The position numbers and the translations under genes are program-made. Shown piece after piece: positions 17,959 through 27,209 of a stretch of 64,000 nt of DNA. The first letter of the stretch is position 1. Each line of letters starts with the position of its first letter. The DNA comes from Phreatobacter aquaticus (GTDB lineage: Bacteria > Pseudomonadota > Alphaproteobacteria > Rhizobiales > Phreatobacteraceae), in assembly GCF_005160265.1 (NCBI RefSeq), contig NZ_CP039865.1, forward strand, positions 4,627,001-4,691,000, written 5' to 3'. The notes under the pieces were generated by a model. That model did no database searches. It was not told where the DNA came from and saw nothing but the letters and a program-made list of their open reading frames with translations.

Positions 17959-19611
17959 TCAGCGCGAGAACTTCTTGTACTGGATGCGCTTCGGGATCGT
18001 TGAATCGGTGCCGAGGCGCCGCTTCTTGTCTTCTTCGTAATCAGCGAAATTGCCCTCGAACCACTCGACATGGCTGTCGCCCTCGAAGGCGAGGATGTGG
18101 GTCGCGATGCGGTCGAGGAACATGCGGTCATGGCTGATGACCACGGCGCAGCCGGCATAATCCTCAAGTGCTTCCTCGAGCGCGCGCAGCGTCTCGACGT
18201 CGAGATCGTTGGTCGGCTCGTCGAGCAGCAGGACATTGGCGCCGCGCTGCAGGATCTTGGCGAGATGGACGCGGTTGCGCTCACCGCCGGAGAGCTGGCC
18301 GACCTTCTTCTGCTGGTCGCCGCCCTTGAAGTTGAAGGCGCCGCAATAGGCGCGCGCGTTGATCTCGCGCTTGCCGAGATAGAGGATGTCGTTGCCGCCC
18401 GAGATTTCCTCATAGACCGTCTTGGTATCGGCCAGCGCGTCACGCGACTGGTCGACATAGCCAAGCTTCACCGCGTCGGCGATGACGATCTCGCCATTGT
18501 CCGGTGTCTCCTGGCCGGCGATCATCCGGAACAGCGTGGTCTTGCCGGCGCCGTTCGGGCCGATGATGCCGACAATGCCGCCCGGCGGCAGCTTGAACGA
18601 CAGGTCGTCGATCAGCAGCTTGTCGCCGAACGCCTTGGACAGGCCCTTGAATTCGATGACGTTGTTACCGAGGCGCTCGGCGATCGGAATGATGATCTGC
18701 GCCGTGGTCGGGCCGGCTTCCGCCGCCTTCTTGACCAGTTCGTCATAGCGCTGGATACGCGCCTTGTTCTTCGCCTGGCGCGCCTTGGGCGAGGAGCCCA
18801 TCCATTCGGCCTCGCGCTGCAGGGCCTTCAGGCGCGTCTCTTCCTCGCGGCCTTCCTGCATCAGCCGCTTCTGCTTCTGCTGCAGCCAGGACGAATAATT
18901 GCCCTCGTAGGGAATGCCCTTGCCGCGGTCGAGCTCGAGGATCCAGCCGGTCACATTGTCGAGGAAATAGCGGTCATGGGTGACGATCAGGATCGCGCCC
19001 GGATAGGTCCTCAGATGGCCTTCCAGCCAGGCGGTCGTCTCGGCGTCGAGATGGTTGGTCGGCTCGTCGAGCAGCAGGACTTCCGGCTGTTCCAGCAGCA
19101 GCTTGCACAGCGCCACGCGGCGGCGCTCACCACCCGACAGCTTGTCCACGGCCCAGTCGTCGGGCGGGCAGATCAGCGCGTCCATGGCCTGGTCGACCTG
19201 GCTGTCGAGATCCCACAGGCCCTGGGCCTCGATCTCGTCCTGGAGCTTCGCCATGTCGTCGGCGGTCTCATCCGAATAGTTCATCGCCAGTTCGTTGTAG
19301 CGATCGAGGATCGCCTTCTTCGCGGCCACGCCGAGCATGACGTTCTCGCGCACCGTCAGCGCGGGATCGAGCTGCGGCTCCTGCGAGAGGTAGCCGACGC
19401 GCACGCCCTCGCCGGCCCAGGCCTCGCCGGTAAATTCCTTGTCGATGCCCGCCATGATGCGCAGCAGGGTCGACTTACCCGAGCCGTTGACGCCGAGAAC
19501 GCCGATCTTGGCTTCGGGATAGAACGACAGATGGACGTTCTCGAGAACCTTCTTGCCGTTCGGATAGGCCTTGGTGAGGCCGGTCATGTGATAGGCGAAT
19601 TGGCGGGCCAT
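17959..19611 (-). CDS. ettA: Energy-dependent translational throttle protein EttA (ABC-F)
   Basis: EttA is a soluble ABC-F ATPase that binds the ribosomal E site and gates the first elongation steps according to the ATP/ADP ratio. The 550-residue protein has two ABC domains: Walker [10 protein letters not shown] and GPNGAGKTT, signatures [15 protein letters not shown] and [15 protein letters not shown], and Walker [12 protein letters not shown] and [11 protein letters not shown]. The linker with [26 protein letters not shown] and the C-terminal [14 protein letters not shown] are typical. It has no membrane segment. A longer frame upstream exists, but [21 protein letters not shown] is the conserved start. 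Confidence 0.96.
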   Translation of the reverse strand: MARQFAYHMTGLTKAYPNGKKVLENVHLSFYPEAKIGVLGVNGSGKSTLLRIMAGIDKEFTGEAWAGEGVRVGYLSQEPQLDPALTVRENVMLGVAAKKAILDRYNELAMNYSDETADDMAKLQDEIEAQGLWDLDSQVDQAMDALICPPDDWAVDKLSGGERRRVALCKLLLEQPEVLLLDEPTNHLDAETTAWLEGHLRTYPGAILIVTHDRYFLDNVTGWILELDRGKGIPYEGNYSSWLQQKQKRLMQEGREEETRLKALQREAEWMGSSPKARQAKNKARIQRYDELVKKAAEAGPTTAQIIIPIAERLGNNVIEFKGLSKAFGDKLLIDDLSFKLPPGGIVGIIGPNGAGKTTLFRMIAGQETPDNGEIVIADAVKLGYVDQSRDALADTKTVYEEISGGNDILYLGKREINARAYCGAFNFKGGDQQKKVGQLSGGERNRVHLAKILQRGANVLLLDEPTNDLDVETLRALEEALEDYAGCAVVISHDRMFLDRIATHILAFEGDSHVEWFEGNFADYEEDKKRRLGTDSTIPKRIQYKKFSR

Positions 19612-19801
19612 GGGGTCTCGCGAAGGTCTGGGACAAAGCTGTGTTGTGGGTTGCCGGCAGATAACCGAGTGCACGACGCCGCCGCAAGGGACGTCACCGA
19701 AAAATCGGCCAAAACCCACGCCATCAGACGGCAACACTTGCACGCCAAGTTGACACCAGCCGCGTCGAGGGGCGTGTGCATGGGACCTTCAACTGGGGAC
19801 A

Positions 19802-20173
19802 ATGACTATGATCTTCAAGACCATCGCCGCCGCCGCAATCACGGTTGCCTGCCTGTCTGGCGCTTCCGCGCAGGAAATCGGTGGCCGCTACCAGGTCCAG
19901 GGCCAGAATGCCAACGGATCGACCTATCAGGGCGTCGCGGAAATCTCTGGAACCGCTGGAGGCAATTGCGCGATCCGCTGGAGCATCACCAACACGCCGC
20001 CGACGCAGGGCTTCTGCATGCGGCAGGGCAATGTGTTCTCCGCGGCCTATCGGATGGGCAATGCGATCGGCCTCGTCGTCTATCGCCTGGCCGATGGCGG
20101 TGCGCTGGAAGGCACATGGTCGATCGCCGGCCAGGAAGGCGTCGGCAAGGAGCGGCTGGTTCCCGCCCGCTGA
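19802..20173 (+). CDS. Small secreted protein (LIC10280-like pattern)
   Basis: A 123-residue exported protein with a signal peptide (MTMIFKTIAAAAITVACLSGASA). The mature part has the pattern GGRYQVQGQNANGSTYQGVAEI, IRWSIT, GFCMRQGNVFSAAYRMG, VVYRLADGGALEGTWSIAG. This resembles small periplasmic proteins of the LIC10280 type, a tentative match made from memory. ATG at 19802 directly follows GGGGACA. The gene is divergent from ettA and convergent with the alpha/beta hydrolase, whose 3' end abuts (20173/20174). Confidence 0.75.
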   Translation: MTMIFKTIAAAAITVACLSGASAQEIGGRYQVQGQNANGSTYQGVAEISGTAGGNCAIRWSITNTPPTQGFCMRQGNVFSAAYRMGNAIGLVVYRLADGGALEGTWSIAGQEGVGKERLVPAR

Positions 20174-21142
20174 TCAGAGCCCCTTCAGGAAGGCGATGAG
20201 GAGGTCGTTGACCTCCTCGGGTCGCTCCTGCTGGATCCAGTGCCCGGCGCCATCGAGAAGATGGACGCCGCGGCATCCCGGCAGCGTCTTGGGATAGGCC
20301 TCGATCTGCGCCTTCGATGCCGGGAAATGCATGACCCCGTCATGCGATCCCGCGATGAAGAGCGACGGCTGGCGGATTGGTTCGCCGCGCCACGCCGCGC
20401 CCAGATGGAAATTGCGGACGAGATTGCGGTACCAGTTCAGCCCGCCGCGAAAGCCCGACACCCGGAACTGCTCGATCATGTAATCCATGTGGTCGGCCGG
20501 CAGCCAATCGGGCATGGCGCCGGGCTCGTCGATATTGGCCAGCAGGCCGCCGGGGCTCTTCATCCGGATCATCGACTTCTTGCGGTCCGGGCGGTTGCCG
20601 AAACCGTCGAAATAGATGCGCCGGAGGCTCTCGGCCGGATCCTTGTCGAGTTCCGCGTCCGCTATGCCGGGGGCCTGGAAATACTGGATATAGAAATCGC
20701 GGATTCCGAGCTTCTCAAGCGAGCTCAGGAGATCGGTATGGCCCGGCGGCGTCCAGGGCACGCTCATGCCAACCACCGCGCGGAACATGTCTGGCCGGAA
20801 CAGCGCACAGTGCCAGGCAACCGGCGCTCCCCAGTCATGGCCGACGACCACGGCCGAGGTCTCGCCCAGCGCCTTGACCAGACAGGCCTGATCACCGACC
20901 AGATCGAGGATCGTGTAGCGGTCGATCTCGGCGGGCGCATCGGTACCGCCATAGCCCCGCATGTCCGGAGCAACGGCGCGATAGCCTGCGCGGGCCACCG
21001 CCTCGATCTGGTGGCGCCACGAGGCCCAGCCTTCCGGCCAGCCATGGCAGAACAGCACAAGCGGCCCCGAGCCTGCCTCGGCATAGCGCATGGTGATGCC
21101 ATTGGCCTTGATGCTCTCAAGGCGGATCGTTGGGTCGTTCAT
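20174..21142 (-). CDS. Alpha/beta hydrolase, soluble epoxide hydrolase-like
   Basis: A 322-residue alpha/beta-hydrolase. It has the oxyanion-hole motif HGWPEGW, the nucleophile elbow GHDWG with Asp as nucleophile (as in epoxide hydrolases and haloalkane dehalogenases), an acid in AGSHDG and the catalytic His in GAGHWIQQERP. Tyrosines in the cap (YIQYFQ and NWYRNL) fit the pair that opens the epoxide ring. ATG at 21142 follows a clear GGAGGA; a longer reading frame adds 19 poor residues. It is downstream of the MFS exporter on the same strand, 109 bases away. Epoxide hydrolysis is the best guess; the physiological substrate is unknown. Confidence 0.88.
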   Translation of the reverse strand: MNDPTIRLESIKANGITMRYAEAGSGPLVLFCHGWPEGWASWRHQIEAVARAGYRAVAPDMRGYGGTDAPAEIDRYTILDLVGDQACLVKALGETSAVVVGHDWGAPVAWHCALFRPDMFRAVVGMSVPWTPPGHTDLLSSLEKLGIRDFYIQYFQAPGIADAELDKDPAESLRRIYFDGFGNRPDRKKSMIRMKSPGGLLANIDEPGAMPDWLPADHMDYMIEQFRVSGFRGGLNWYRNLVRNFHLGAAWRGEPIRQPSLFIAGSHDGVMHFPASKAQIEAYPKTLPGCRGVHLLDGAGHWIQQERPEEVNDLLIAFLKGL

Positions 21143-21251
21143 GCCTGTCCTCCGGTCGGGCCTTGCCGGCCTCTTTGAGAAAGGCATTGGACCGGACAAG
21201 CGGCGGTCTCGGCAAGATCAAAATGGATCTGCGGCTACCGGTCTTCGCCGG

Positions 21252-22820
21252 TCAGTGAGCCAGCGCCGCAGGTTCGGCCGGCTCGTTGGCGGGTGCCGTT
21301 CTCAGCGGCAGGTCCCGGATGCCGAGCGCGACAACCACAGCAACGGCCATCAGAACGGCGCAGGCGAAAAAGGCCATGTGGAAGGCGCCGGCCAGCGCCA
21401 CCTGCACCTGCGGCATCATCGCGGCCGGCACGCCGGCAATGGCCCCTCCGGCGTGGCGGACCTCGCCGAGATCAATCCGGGCGGCAATGCCGAGGTCCAT
21501 GAGGCGGGTCGCAAAGCCGTTGGCGAGCAGGGCGCCGACCAGCGTGCTGCCGAAGGCGCCACCCATCGTGCGCAGGAACAGGACGCTGCCGGTGGCCGAC
21601 CCCACATCTCGCCGATCAGCGGCATTCTGCACGCAGACCAGGCTGCTCGGCATGATCATACCGATGCAGAATCCAAGAACCACCTGATAGGCGATCATCA
21701 CGATGCGTGGCGTCGAACTGTCGAGCACGGCCAGCATGAGGAAGCCGAGGACGCAGCCGCAAAGCCCCGCCACCATGATCGCCTTCATCTTGCCGCGCCG
21801 GCGCGCCAGCGTTCCCGCGCAATAGGCTCCCACGCAGCTGAAGCCGAGGAAGGGCACCAGCAGGATGCCAGAGGTTGCAGCATCGAGCCCCCAGACAAGC
21901 TGGAAGAACAGAGGCAGCAGGAAGCTCGCGGCAAACAGCCCCAGCGCCCCAAAGAAGGCGATGAGCACGCCGCGCACGAAGACCGAATTGGCGAACAGGC
22001 GGGGCGGGAGAAGCGGGTCGGCCGCACGGCGCTCCTGGAACACCAGCAGCGCGATCAATCCCACGCCGGTCGCGACCAGCGCGAGGATGGTGGTGGACAG
22101 CCAGGGCACCTCCACACCGCCCCAGCTCAGGACCAGCAGCCAGACGCTGATGGTCGCGGTCAGCAGCAGCGCACCGATCCAGTCGATCCTGGCCGAAACG
22201 GCGCGCGGCTTCAGGACCTTCAGGGAGCGATCGCAGAGGACCATGGCAATGGCGGCAAGCGGCAGGTTGACCCAGAAGATCCAGCGCCACGACAAGGCCT
22301 CCGTCACCCAGCCGCCCAGGATCGGACCGGCAACGCAGGCGACGGCCCAGGTGGAGGCCATGTAGACCTGGTAGCGGCCGCGCTCGCGCGGACTGACCAC
22401 ATTGGCGATCGCCACCTGCGCCATGGCCATGAGGCCGGCGCCGCCAACGCCCTGGAAGGCGCGGGCGATGATCAATTGTCCGAGGCTGCCGGCCAGCGCG
22501 CAGCAGGCCGAGGCGACGGCGAAGATGACGAGCGCGATCAGCAAGAGCTTCCGCGGGCCGTAGATGTCCGACAGCTTGCCGAAGATGGGCGTCATCGCGG
22601 TCGAGGTCAGCAGATAGGCGGAAATGATCCAGGCGAGGTGGCTGAAACCGCTGAGGTCGGCGGCGATGGCCGGCACGGCTGGAATGACCACTGTCTGGTC
22701 GATCGCGCCGAGGAAGATGCACAGCAGGATGCCGCTCAGCACCCGCAGGATCTGCTGATGGGTGAATTGGGGCTGATCCGCCTGAGGAGTGGCCGTTCCC
22801 TGCGTGTCGGAAGCCTGCAT
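21252..22820 (-). CDS. MFS drug exporter, DHA2 family (EmrB/QacA type)
   Basis: A 522-residue proton-driven exporter with 14 predicted transmembrane helices, as in DHA2 transporters. Motif D1-like AIDQTVVIPAVPAIAADL is in helix 1, motif A is GKLSDIYGPRKLLL and the antiporter motif C is GPILGGWVTE. The start is the ATG at 22820; a GTG at 22889 would add 23 residues with no hydrophobic character. No EmrA-type membrane-fusion gene or regulator is adjacent. The downstream gene is a hydrolase. Substrate unknown. Confidence 0.92.
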   Translation of the reverse strand: MQASDTQGTATPQADQPQFTHQQILRVLSGILLCIFLGAIDQTVVIPAVPAIAADLSGFSHLAWIISAYLLTSTAMTPIFGKLSDIYGPRKLLLIALVIFAVASACCALAGSLGQLIIARAFQGVGGAGLMAMAQVAIANVVSPRERGRYQVYMASTWAVACVAGPILGGWVTEALSWRWIFWVNLPLAAIAMVLCDRSLKVLKPRAVSARIDWIGALLLTATISVWLLVLSWGGVEVPWLSTTILALVATGVGLIALLVFQERRAADPLLPPRLFANSVFVRGVLIAFFGALGLFAASFLLPLFFQLVWGLDAATSGILLVPFLGFSCVGAYCAGTLARRRGKMKAIMVAGLCGCVLGFLMLAVLDSSTPRIVMIAYQVVLGFCIGMIMPSSLVCVQNAADRRDVGSATGSVLFLRTMGGAFGSTLVGALLANGFATRLMDLGIAARIDLGEVRHAGGAIAGVPAAMMPQVQVALAGAFHMAFFACAVLMAVAVVVALGIRDLPLRTAPANEPAEPAALAH

Positions 22821-23150
22821 CTGGTCCACATTCGGGCTTATCGGGGGAGGGAATGCTCCGACGCATCGCCACTGAGCGAGTGGGAACACCTAACTTTCCC
22901 GCAGCGCAGCATGAGACACCACGCCCAGCATCTCAATCCAGCCGTGCATTCCTGCGCGGCATTGAGAAGATCACGATAGAGGGAGCGTGCCGAACGGGCC
23001 GGACTGGCGGCCTCCGCTCACCGTTTCGCGGTCTGCTGGCGGCTTCAAAAAAATCCGCGATCCCCGCTGAACCTTTTGTCCTGGTCGGGAGACTCATGGA
23101 GGACAGGGCGGCCGAGCCGGCAGCCCAACCCGAGCCCAAGGATCACTGCC
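22821..23150. other. Intergenic region between MFS exporter and Gly/His-rich gene
   Basis: 330 bases without a convincing gene, holding the divergent promoters of the two flanking genes. The only recognisable signal is promoter element A at 23069-23099. No repeats, RNA gene or terminator were seen in the remainder. Confidence 0.6.
23069..23099 (+). promoter_or_regulatory. ECF-type promoter element A (GAACC-N16-AGACTCATGG)
   Basis: GAACC (23069-23073), 16 bases beginning TTTT, then AGACTCATGG (23090-23099), 51 bases before the start of the Gly/His-rich gene. It has the same structure as the elements at 17307 (minus), 48923 and 49742. Confidence 0.65.
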
Positions 23151-23495
23151 ATGACCTCCATCAAGACGCTTGCTCTCGCTGCCGCCGCCGTCGCCGGCCT
23201 CGGCCTGTTCGCCACCACCGATGCGGAAGCCCGTGGCTTCGGCGGACGCGGCGGCGGGTTCCACGGTGGCGGTTTCCGCGCCGGTGGCTTCCATGGCGGC
23301 GCCCGCCACTTCGGCGGCCATCATTTCGCGGGCCATCGTCATGGTGGCTACTGGCGCGGTGGCCGCTGGCTGCCCTACGCGGTCGGCGTGGGCGTGATCG
23401 GCACCGCGGCCGTCATCGCCGACAGCTGCTACCGCAGCCGCTGGGTCGACACCCCCTACGGTCTCGTTCGCCAGCGCGTGAACATCTGCGACTGA
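23151..23495 (+). CDS. Small Gly/His-rich secreted protein (paralogue A2)
   Basis: A 114-residue exported protein: signal peptide (MTSIKTLALAAAAVAGLGLFATTDAEA), then RGFGGRGGGFHGGGF and further Gly/His repeats (GGHHFAGHRHGGYW), a short hydrophobic stretch (PYAVGVGVIGTAAVIA), and the tail C-x4-WV-x3-YG-x8-C shared exactly with the protein at 16902-17234. The hydrophobic stretch is absent from that paralogue. ATG at 23151 follows AAGGA. A promoter element of the shared type lies 51 bases upstream, and a hairpin terminator follows. Function unknown; an envelope role is inferred from export. Confidence 0.82.
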   Translation: MTSIKTLALAAAAVAGLGLFATTDAEARGFGGRGGGFHGGGFRAGGFHGGARHFGGHHFAGHRHGGYWRGGRWLPYAVGVGVIGTAAVIADSCYRSRWVDTPYGLVRQRVNICD

Positions 23496-23532
23496 TCACC
23501 GCCCGCCGTGCATGACCTCCCGTTCCTGACTT

Positions 23533-23556
23533 GGCTCCGGTCGCAAGACCGGAGCC
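23533..23556 (+). terminator. Hairpin terminator after the Gly/His-rich gene
   Basis: A perfect 10-bp stem, GGCTCCGGTC with GACCGGAGCC, capped by a GCAA tetraloop, 37 bases after the stop codon. Only a short T-rich tail (CTTGTCGTC) follows. Confidence 0.6.
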
Positions 23557-23627
23557 CTTGTCGTCAGAGCAGGGTCATGGCGCTCCATGGAGAGCATCAG
23601 ACGGCGTGTCCGCGAAAGCCTTGAAAT

Positions 23628-23703
23628 TGGTGGGCCCGGCAGGACTCGAACCTGCAACCAGAGTGTTATGAGCACCCGGCTCTAACCATTGAGCTACAGG
23701 CCC
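23628..23703 (-). tRNA. tRNA-Ile (CAT anticodon, lysidine type)
   Basis: On the minus strand a complete 76-base cloverleaf can be drawn: acceptor GGGCCTG paired with CGGGCCC, D arm AGCTCAATGGTTAGAGC, anticodon loop CTCATAA with CAT (complement at 23668-23670), T arm GCAGGTTCGAGTCCTGC, discriminator A and encoded CCA (23630-23628). The CAT anticodon could mean Met or Ile2. The D arm and overall sequence look like bacterial ileX, whose C34 is changed to lysidine by TilS to read AUA. Automated tools may label it tRNA-Met. Confidence 0.93.
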
Positions 23704-23834
23704 ACCGTCCGACAGATTGTGCTGCCGGAATGCCGCAAATCGGCTGCAAAGCAGCGGCCTGATCTGGGGTTCCATCTGATCGCATCCAAGCCCGGCGGCG
23801 TCAACGCCCCGCGCGCCTTGCAACGGAAACCGCC

Positions 23835-24584
23835 ATGGCCTCGACCTCTCTGCTCTCGCTCACCCGCCTCTCCTTCTCCGTTGCGCCGGCATTGGCACTC
23901 GCCGGAGTGATGGCGCTCGCGGTGCCCGCCGGTGCCCAGCAGGCGCCCGTCGTCCCACCGCGCACCATCACGATGCAGGGCGAGGCGCAGGCGGTCGCAG
24001 CCCCCGATCTCGCCGTCGTCTCCGGCGGCACCCAGGTCCAGGCGCGCACCGCACGCGAGGCGATGGACGGCAATTCACGGATCATGCGCAGCGTTCAGCA
24101 GGCGCTGAAGGAACTCGGAATCGAGGATCGCGATATCTCCACATCGGGGCTGACCCTCCGCCCAACGATCGAGTACCAGCAGGGGACCAACCGGCCCCGT
24201 GTCGTCGGCTATGCCGCAGGACACCAATTGTCGGTGCGCATCCGCGACCTCGCCAAGCTTGGCGACGTGCTGGACCGCATGGTGACGGCCGGCGCCAACC
24301 AGATGGACAATCTCCAGCTCACCGTCTCCGACTGGTCGCGCAAGGTCGACGAGGCCCGCGCCACGGCGATTGCCGATGCCCGCCGCAAGGCCGACGTGCT
24401 TGCAGGCGCAGCCGGCGCCCGGATCGGCCGCGTCATGACGATCGAGGAACATGCCGATGGCGGACCAGTCGTGCTGCGCAGGGCGGCGCCGGCCATGGCG
24501 TCCCAGTCGGGACCTGCGCCGGTTGCGACCGGCGACCAGAATTTCCGCCTTCAGGTGACGGTCACCTGGGAACTGGTGGACTGA
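23835..24584 (+). CDS. SIMPL domain (DUF541) periplasmic protein
   Basis: A 249-residue exported protein with a signal peptide ending near PAGAQ. The SIMPL/DUF541 domain covers the rest: ITMQGEAQAVAAPDLAVVSGGTQVQARTA at the start, the central GIEDRDISTSGLTLRPTIEY, and ARRKADVLAGAAGARIGRV. Related proteins (BP26 of Brucella, YggE) form oligomeric rings and have been tied to oxidative stress, but the molecular role is not settled. Its stop abuts the convergent ABC exporter gene (24584/24585). Confidence 0.9.
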   Translation: MASTSLLSLTRLSFSVAPALALAGVMALAVPAGAQQAPVVPPRTITMQGEAQAVAAPDLAVVSGGTQVQARTAREAMDGNSRIMRSVQQALKELGIEDRDISTSGLTLRPTIEYQQGTNRPRVVGYAAGHQLSVRIRDLAKLGDVLDRMVTAGANQMDNLQLTVSDWSRKVDEARATAIADARRKADVLAGAAGARIGRVMTIEEHADGGPVVLRRAAPAMASQSGPAPVATGDQNFRLQVTVTWELVD

Positions 24585-26369
24585 TTATTCGGCAGCGTCC
24601 GAGCGGTCGCCGAACTGGATCGACACATAGTGCGCATAGAGCCCATTGCGGGCGATCAGTTCGGCATGGGTGCCGGTCTCGACGACACGGCCGGCCTCGA
24701 CCACCAGGATCTTGTCGGCCCGCATCACGGTCGACAGGCGATGGGCGATCACGATGGAGGTTCGGCCGGTCATCAGTTCGTCGAGCGCGCGCTGAACCTC
24801 GAACTCGCTCTCGGAATCGAGTGCCGAGGTCGCCTCGTCCAGCAGCATGATGGGCGCATTCTTGAGGATGGCACGGGCGATCGCCACGCGCTGGCGCTGG
24901 CCACCCGACAGGCCCTGACCATGCTCGCCGACCAGCGTCTGGTAGCCCTCGGGCAGGCCAAGAATGAAGTCATGGGCATAGGCAGCGCGGGCCGCCGCCA
25001 CAATATCCTCTTCGCTTGCGCCCGGACGGCCGACCGCGATGTTCTCGCGAACCGAGCCCTGGAACAGGAACACGTCCTGGCTGACGAAGGCCATCTCGCC
25101 ACGCAGCGATGCGAAGGTCACATCGCGCACGTCCTGACCGTCCACGGTCACCCGGCCTGAGCCAACGTCAAAGAAGCGCTGCACCAGGGCGATCACCGTC
25201 GACTTGCCGCCGCCGGACGGTCCGACAAGCGCGGTCATCTTGCCGCCTGTTGCGACAAAGGACATGTCGCGCAGAACCGGCTCATCGCCACGATAGCTGA
25301 AGGTGACGCCCTCGAAGGCGACGGTGCCGGCCGCCATCTTCAGGCTGGCCGCATCCGGCTTTTCCGTGAGCGTCGGCTCGGTATCCAGCAATTCGTACAT
25401 CAGGCGGACGCCGACCAGCCCCTTCTCGACCTCGACGCCGAGGCGCGCGAGGCGTTTGGCCGGATCATAGGCGAGCAGCAGCGCGGTCACGAAGGCGAAG
25501 AAGGCACCGGCATCGACGCCCTGGTGGATCACCCGCCAGGCGCCGTAAACGATGGCCGCCGAGATCGCGAGGCCGCCGAGCGTTTCCATCAGCGGCGCGG
25601 TCCGCGCGCCAAGGGTCGCGATCTTGTCGGCACGCTGGCGCACCGCATCGATGGTCGCGTCCATCCGGTCCTGCATCCGATCCTCAAGCCCGAATGCCTT
25701 GACGATGCGCACACCCTGCACGGTCTCCTGCACCACGCCGACCATGGAGGACAGCGAGGTGAATTCGCTCTGGGCGAGGCGCCGGACACGGCGGCGCAGC
25801 TGGTTCACGCCATAGACGGCGAACGGCATGACCAGGCCCGAGACCATGAACATCAGCGGATCGGAGATGAGCATCACGACAATCAGCCCGGCCACCGTCA
25901 GCAGGTCGCGGCCGACCGTCGTCACGATGTTCTGCAACACGTCCCGCGCGGCCTGGGCATTGTGCGTGACGCGGGTCACCAGATCGGCAGAGGCGTGCTG
26001 ATGGTAGAAGTCGACGCCCTGGGCAAGCAGATGGCGGAAGATGCGCGTCTGCTGCGCTGCCACGATGGCATTGCCGATGCGCGACAGGATGACATTGGCG
26101 AAATAGGCAGCCACACCCTTGATCAGGAAGACCGAGAAGACCGTGACGCCAAACCAGACCGCCAGGGTGAAGTCGCGGTTCTGAAACACGCCATTGATAA
26201 GGTCGCGCATGACCCAGGCGGAAAAAGCCGTGCACAGGGCAACGACCGCCATGCAGATGAAAGCCAGCACGTAGCGCGCGGCATATTCACGGATGCTCTC
26301 GGCCACGAGCCGCTTGAGGGTCTCGCCGCGTTGTGGGTCGGTCTTCAGAAGGAGGTTCAGAAGCCTCAT
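24585..26369 (-). CDS. ABC exporter, fused permease and ATPase (MsbA-like)
   Basis: A 594-residue half-transporter. The N-terminal part has six predicted transmembrane helices (about residues 30-300). The ATPase has Walker A VGPSGGGKST, signature LSGGQRQRVA, Walker B IMLLDEATSALD and the switch His in VIAHRLST. This arrangement fits MsbA-type lipid flippases or multidrug exporters acting as homodimers; the cargo cannot be told. Start at 26369 gives MRLLNLLLKTDP; an upstream TTG frame is unlikely. It is divergent from the oxygenase gene. Confidence 0.92.
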   Translation of the reverse strand: MRLLNLLLKTDPQRGETLKRLVAESIREYAARYVLAFICMAVVALCTAFSAWVMRDLINGVFQNRDFTLAVWFGVTVFSVFLIKGVAAYFANVILSRIGNAIVAAQQTRIFRHLLAQGVDFYHQHASADLVTRVTHNAQAARDVLQNIVTTVGRDLLTVAGLIVVMLISDPLMFMVSGLVMPFAVYGVNQLRRRVRRLAQSEFTSLSSMVGVVQETVQGVRIVKAFGLEDRMQDRMDATIDAVRQRADKIATLGARTAPLMETLGGLAISAAIVYGAWRVIHQGVDAGAFFAFVTALLLAYDPAKRLARLGVEVEKGLVGVRLMYELLDTEPTLTEKPDAASLKMAAGTVAFEGVTFSYRGDEPVLRDMSFVATGGKMTALVGPSGGGKSTVIALVQRFFDVGSGRVTVDGQDVRDVTFASLRGEMAFVSQDVFLFQGSVRENIAVGRPGASEEDIVAAARAAYAHDFILGLPEGYQTLVGEHGQGLSGGQRQRVAIARAILKNAPIMLLDEATSALDSESEFEVQRALDELMTGRTSIVIAHRLSTVMRADKILVVEAGRVVETGTHAELIARNGLYAHYVSIQFGDRSDAAE

Positions 26370-26594
26370 CGCGGGGCGAAACTCTGCAGGGGGATCAGCG
26401 GGCGCAATATCAGGTTTGTGAAGCAGGACCAAGGCCGCAAACGATTTCAATGCGCAGCGCCCTGCTCATATCCCTCGATAGTCGTGGAAAGCTGGCGGGA
26501 ACCTGACGTTCGCGCCCTGCCGGCGCAGATCGACACACGCCGCCGATCATGGGATATCGGCCCGCACTATCTGGGTAGCGAACGGGACAACACA

Positions 26595-27206
26595 ATGGCG
26601 GCGATCGAGCATCTTTTCGTCACGCGGCTCTATCGCGCATCCATCGACGCTGAGGGACTTCTCGAGGAAATCGATCCCCTGTGCCGGTCCCTCGCGGTTG
26701 ACGATCAGGCCGGCATCCGCTGGTGCGCCAAGAACGGCTATCCCGGCTATACCAGCTATGCGTCCCTCAACGACCTTCCCTGGCGCTTCCCCACCTTCAA
26801 GGCGCTTGGCCGCCATCTCGATCGCCACGTCGCCGATTTCGCCATGGACCTCGCCCTCGACCTCGGCGGCCGCAAGCTCGTCCTGGACTCGCTATGGGTC
26901 AATGTCCTGCCGGAAGGCGGCGCCCATGCGTCGCATATCCACCCGCACAGCGTGATTTCCGGCACCTACTACGTCGCCATGCCGGCCGGTGCGCCTGCTC
27001 TGAAACTCGAAGATCCGCGCCACGGCCTGATGATGGCGCACCCGCCGCGCAAGAAATCGGCGCCGCGTGAGTTGCAGAGCTTCGTCTCGGTGCCTGCCGA
27101 AGCCGGCACCGTGCTGCTCTGGGAGAGCTTCCTGCGCCACGAAGTGCCGGTGAACCGCTCGGCCGACGAGCGGATCAGCGTCAGCTTCAACTATCGCTGG
27201 GGCTGA
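26595..27206 (+). CDS. Putative 2-oxoglutarate/Fe(II) oxygenase (TIGR02466 type)
   Basis: A 203-residue protein of the double-stranded beta-helix oxygenase class. The iron-binding facial triad is suggested by the HIHPHS region (about residues 118-123) and by the distal His in SFLRHEVPVN, followed by RISVSFNYRW, the usual Arg/Ser 2-oxoglutarate-binding end of this family. The conserved SLWVNVLPEGGAHASH precedes the first His. ATG at 26595 follows ACGGGACAA. A long reading frame continuing upstream is antisense to the ABC exporter and is not believed. Substrate unknown. Confidence 0.82.
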   Translation: MAAIEHLFVTRLYRASIDAEGLLEEIDPLCRSLAVDDQAGIRWCAKNGYPGYTSYASLNDLPWRFPTFKALGRHLDRHVADFAMDLALDLGGRKLVLDSLWVNVLPEGGAHASHIHPHSVISGTYYVAMPAGAPALKLEDPRHGLMMAHPPRKKSAPRELQSFVSVPAEAGTVLLWESFLRHEVPVNRSADERISVSFNYRWG

Positions 27207-27209
27207 TCC

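Noticed and set aside
18070-20199. A 709-codon open frame antisense to ettA
   Set aside because: The minus strand holds complete ABC-F motifs and the plus frame has none. Its 3' end also overlaps the small secreted gene at 19802 in another frame.
21090-22979. A 629-codon plus-strand frame antisense to the MFS exporter
   Set aside because: Its translation is charged low-complexity sequence while the minus strand encodes MFS motifs.
24585-26594. A long plus-strand frame joining the region antisense to the ABC exporter with the oxygenase gene
   Set aside because: Only the part after the ATG at 26595 matches the oxygenase family; the rest is the reverse of the exporter.
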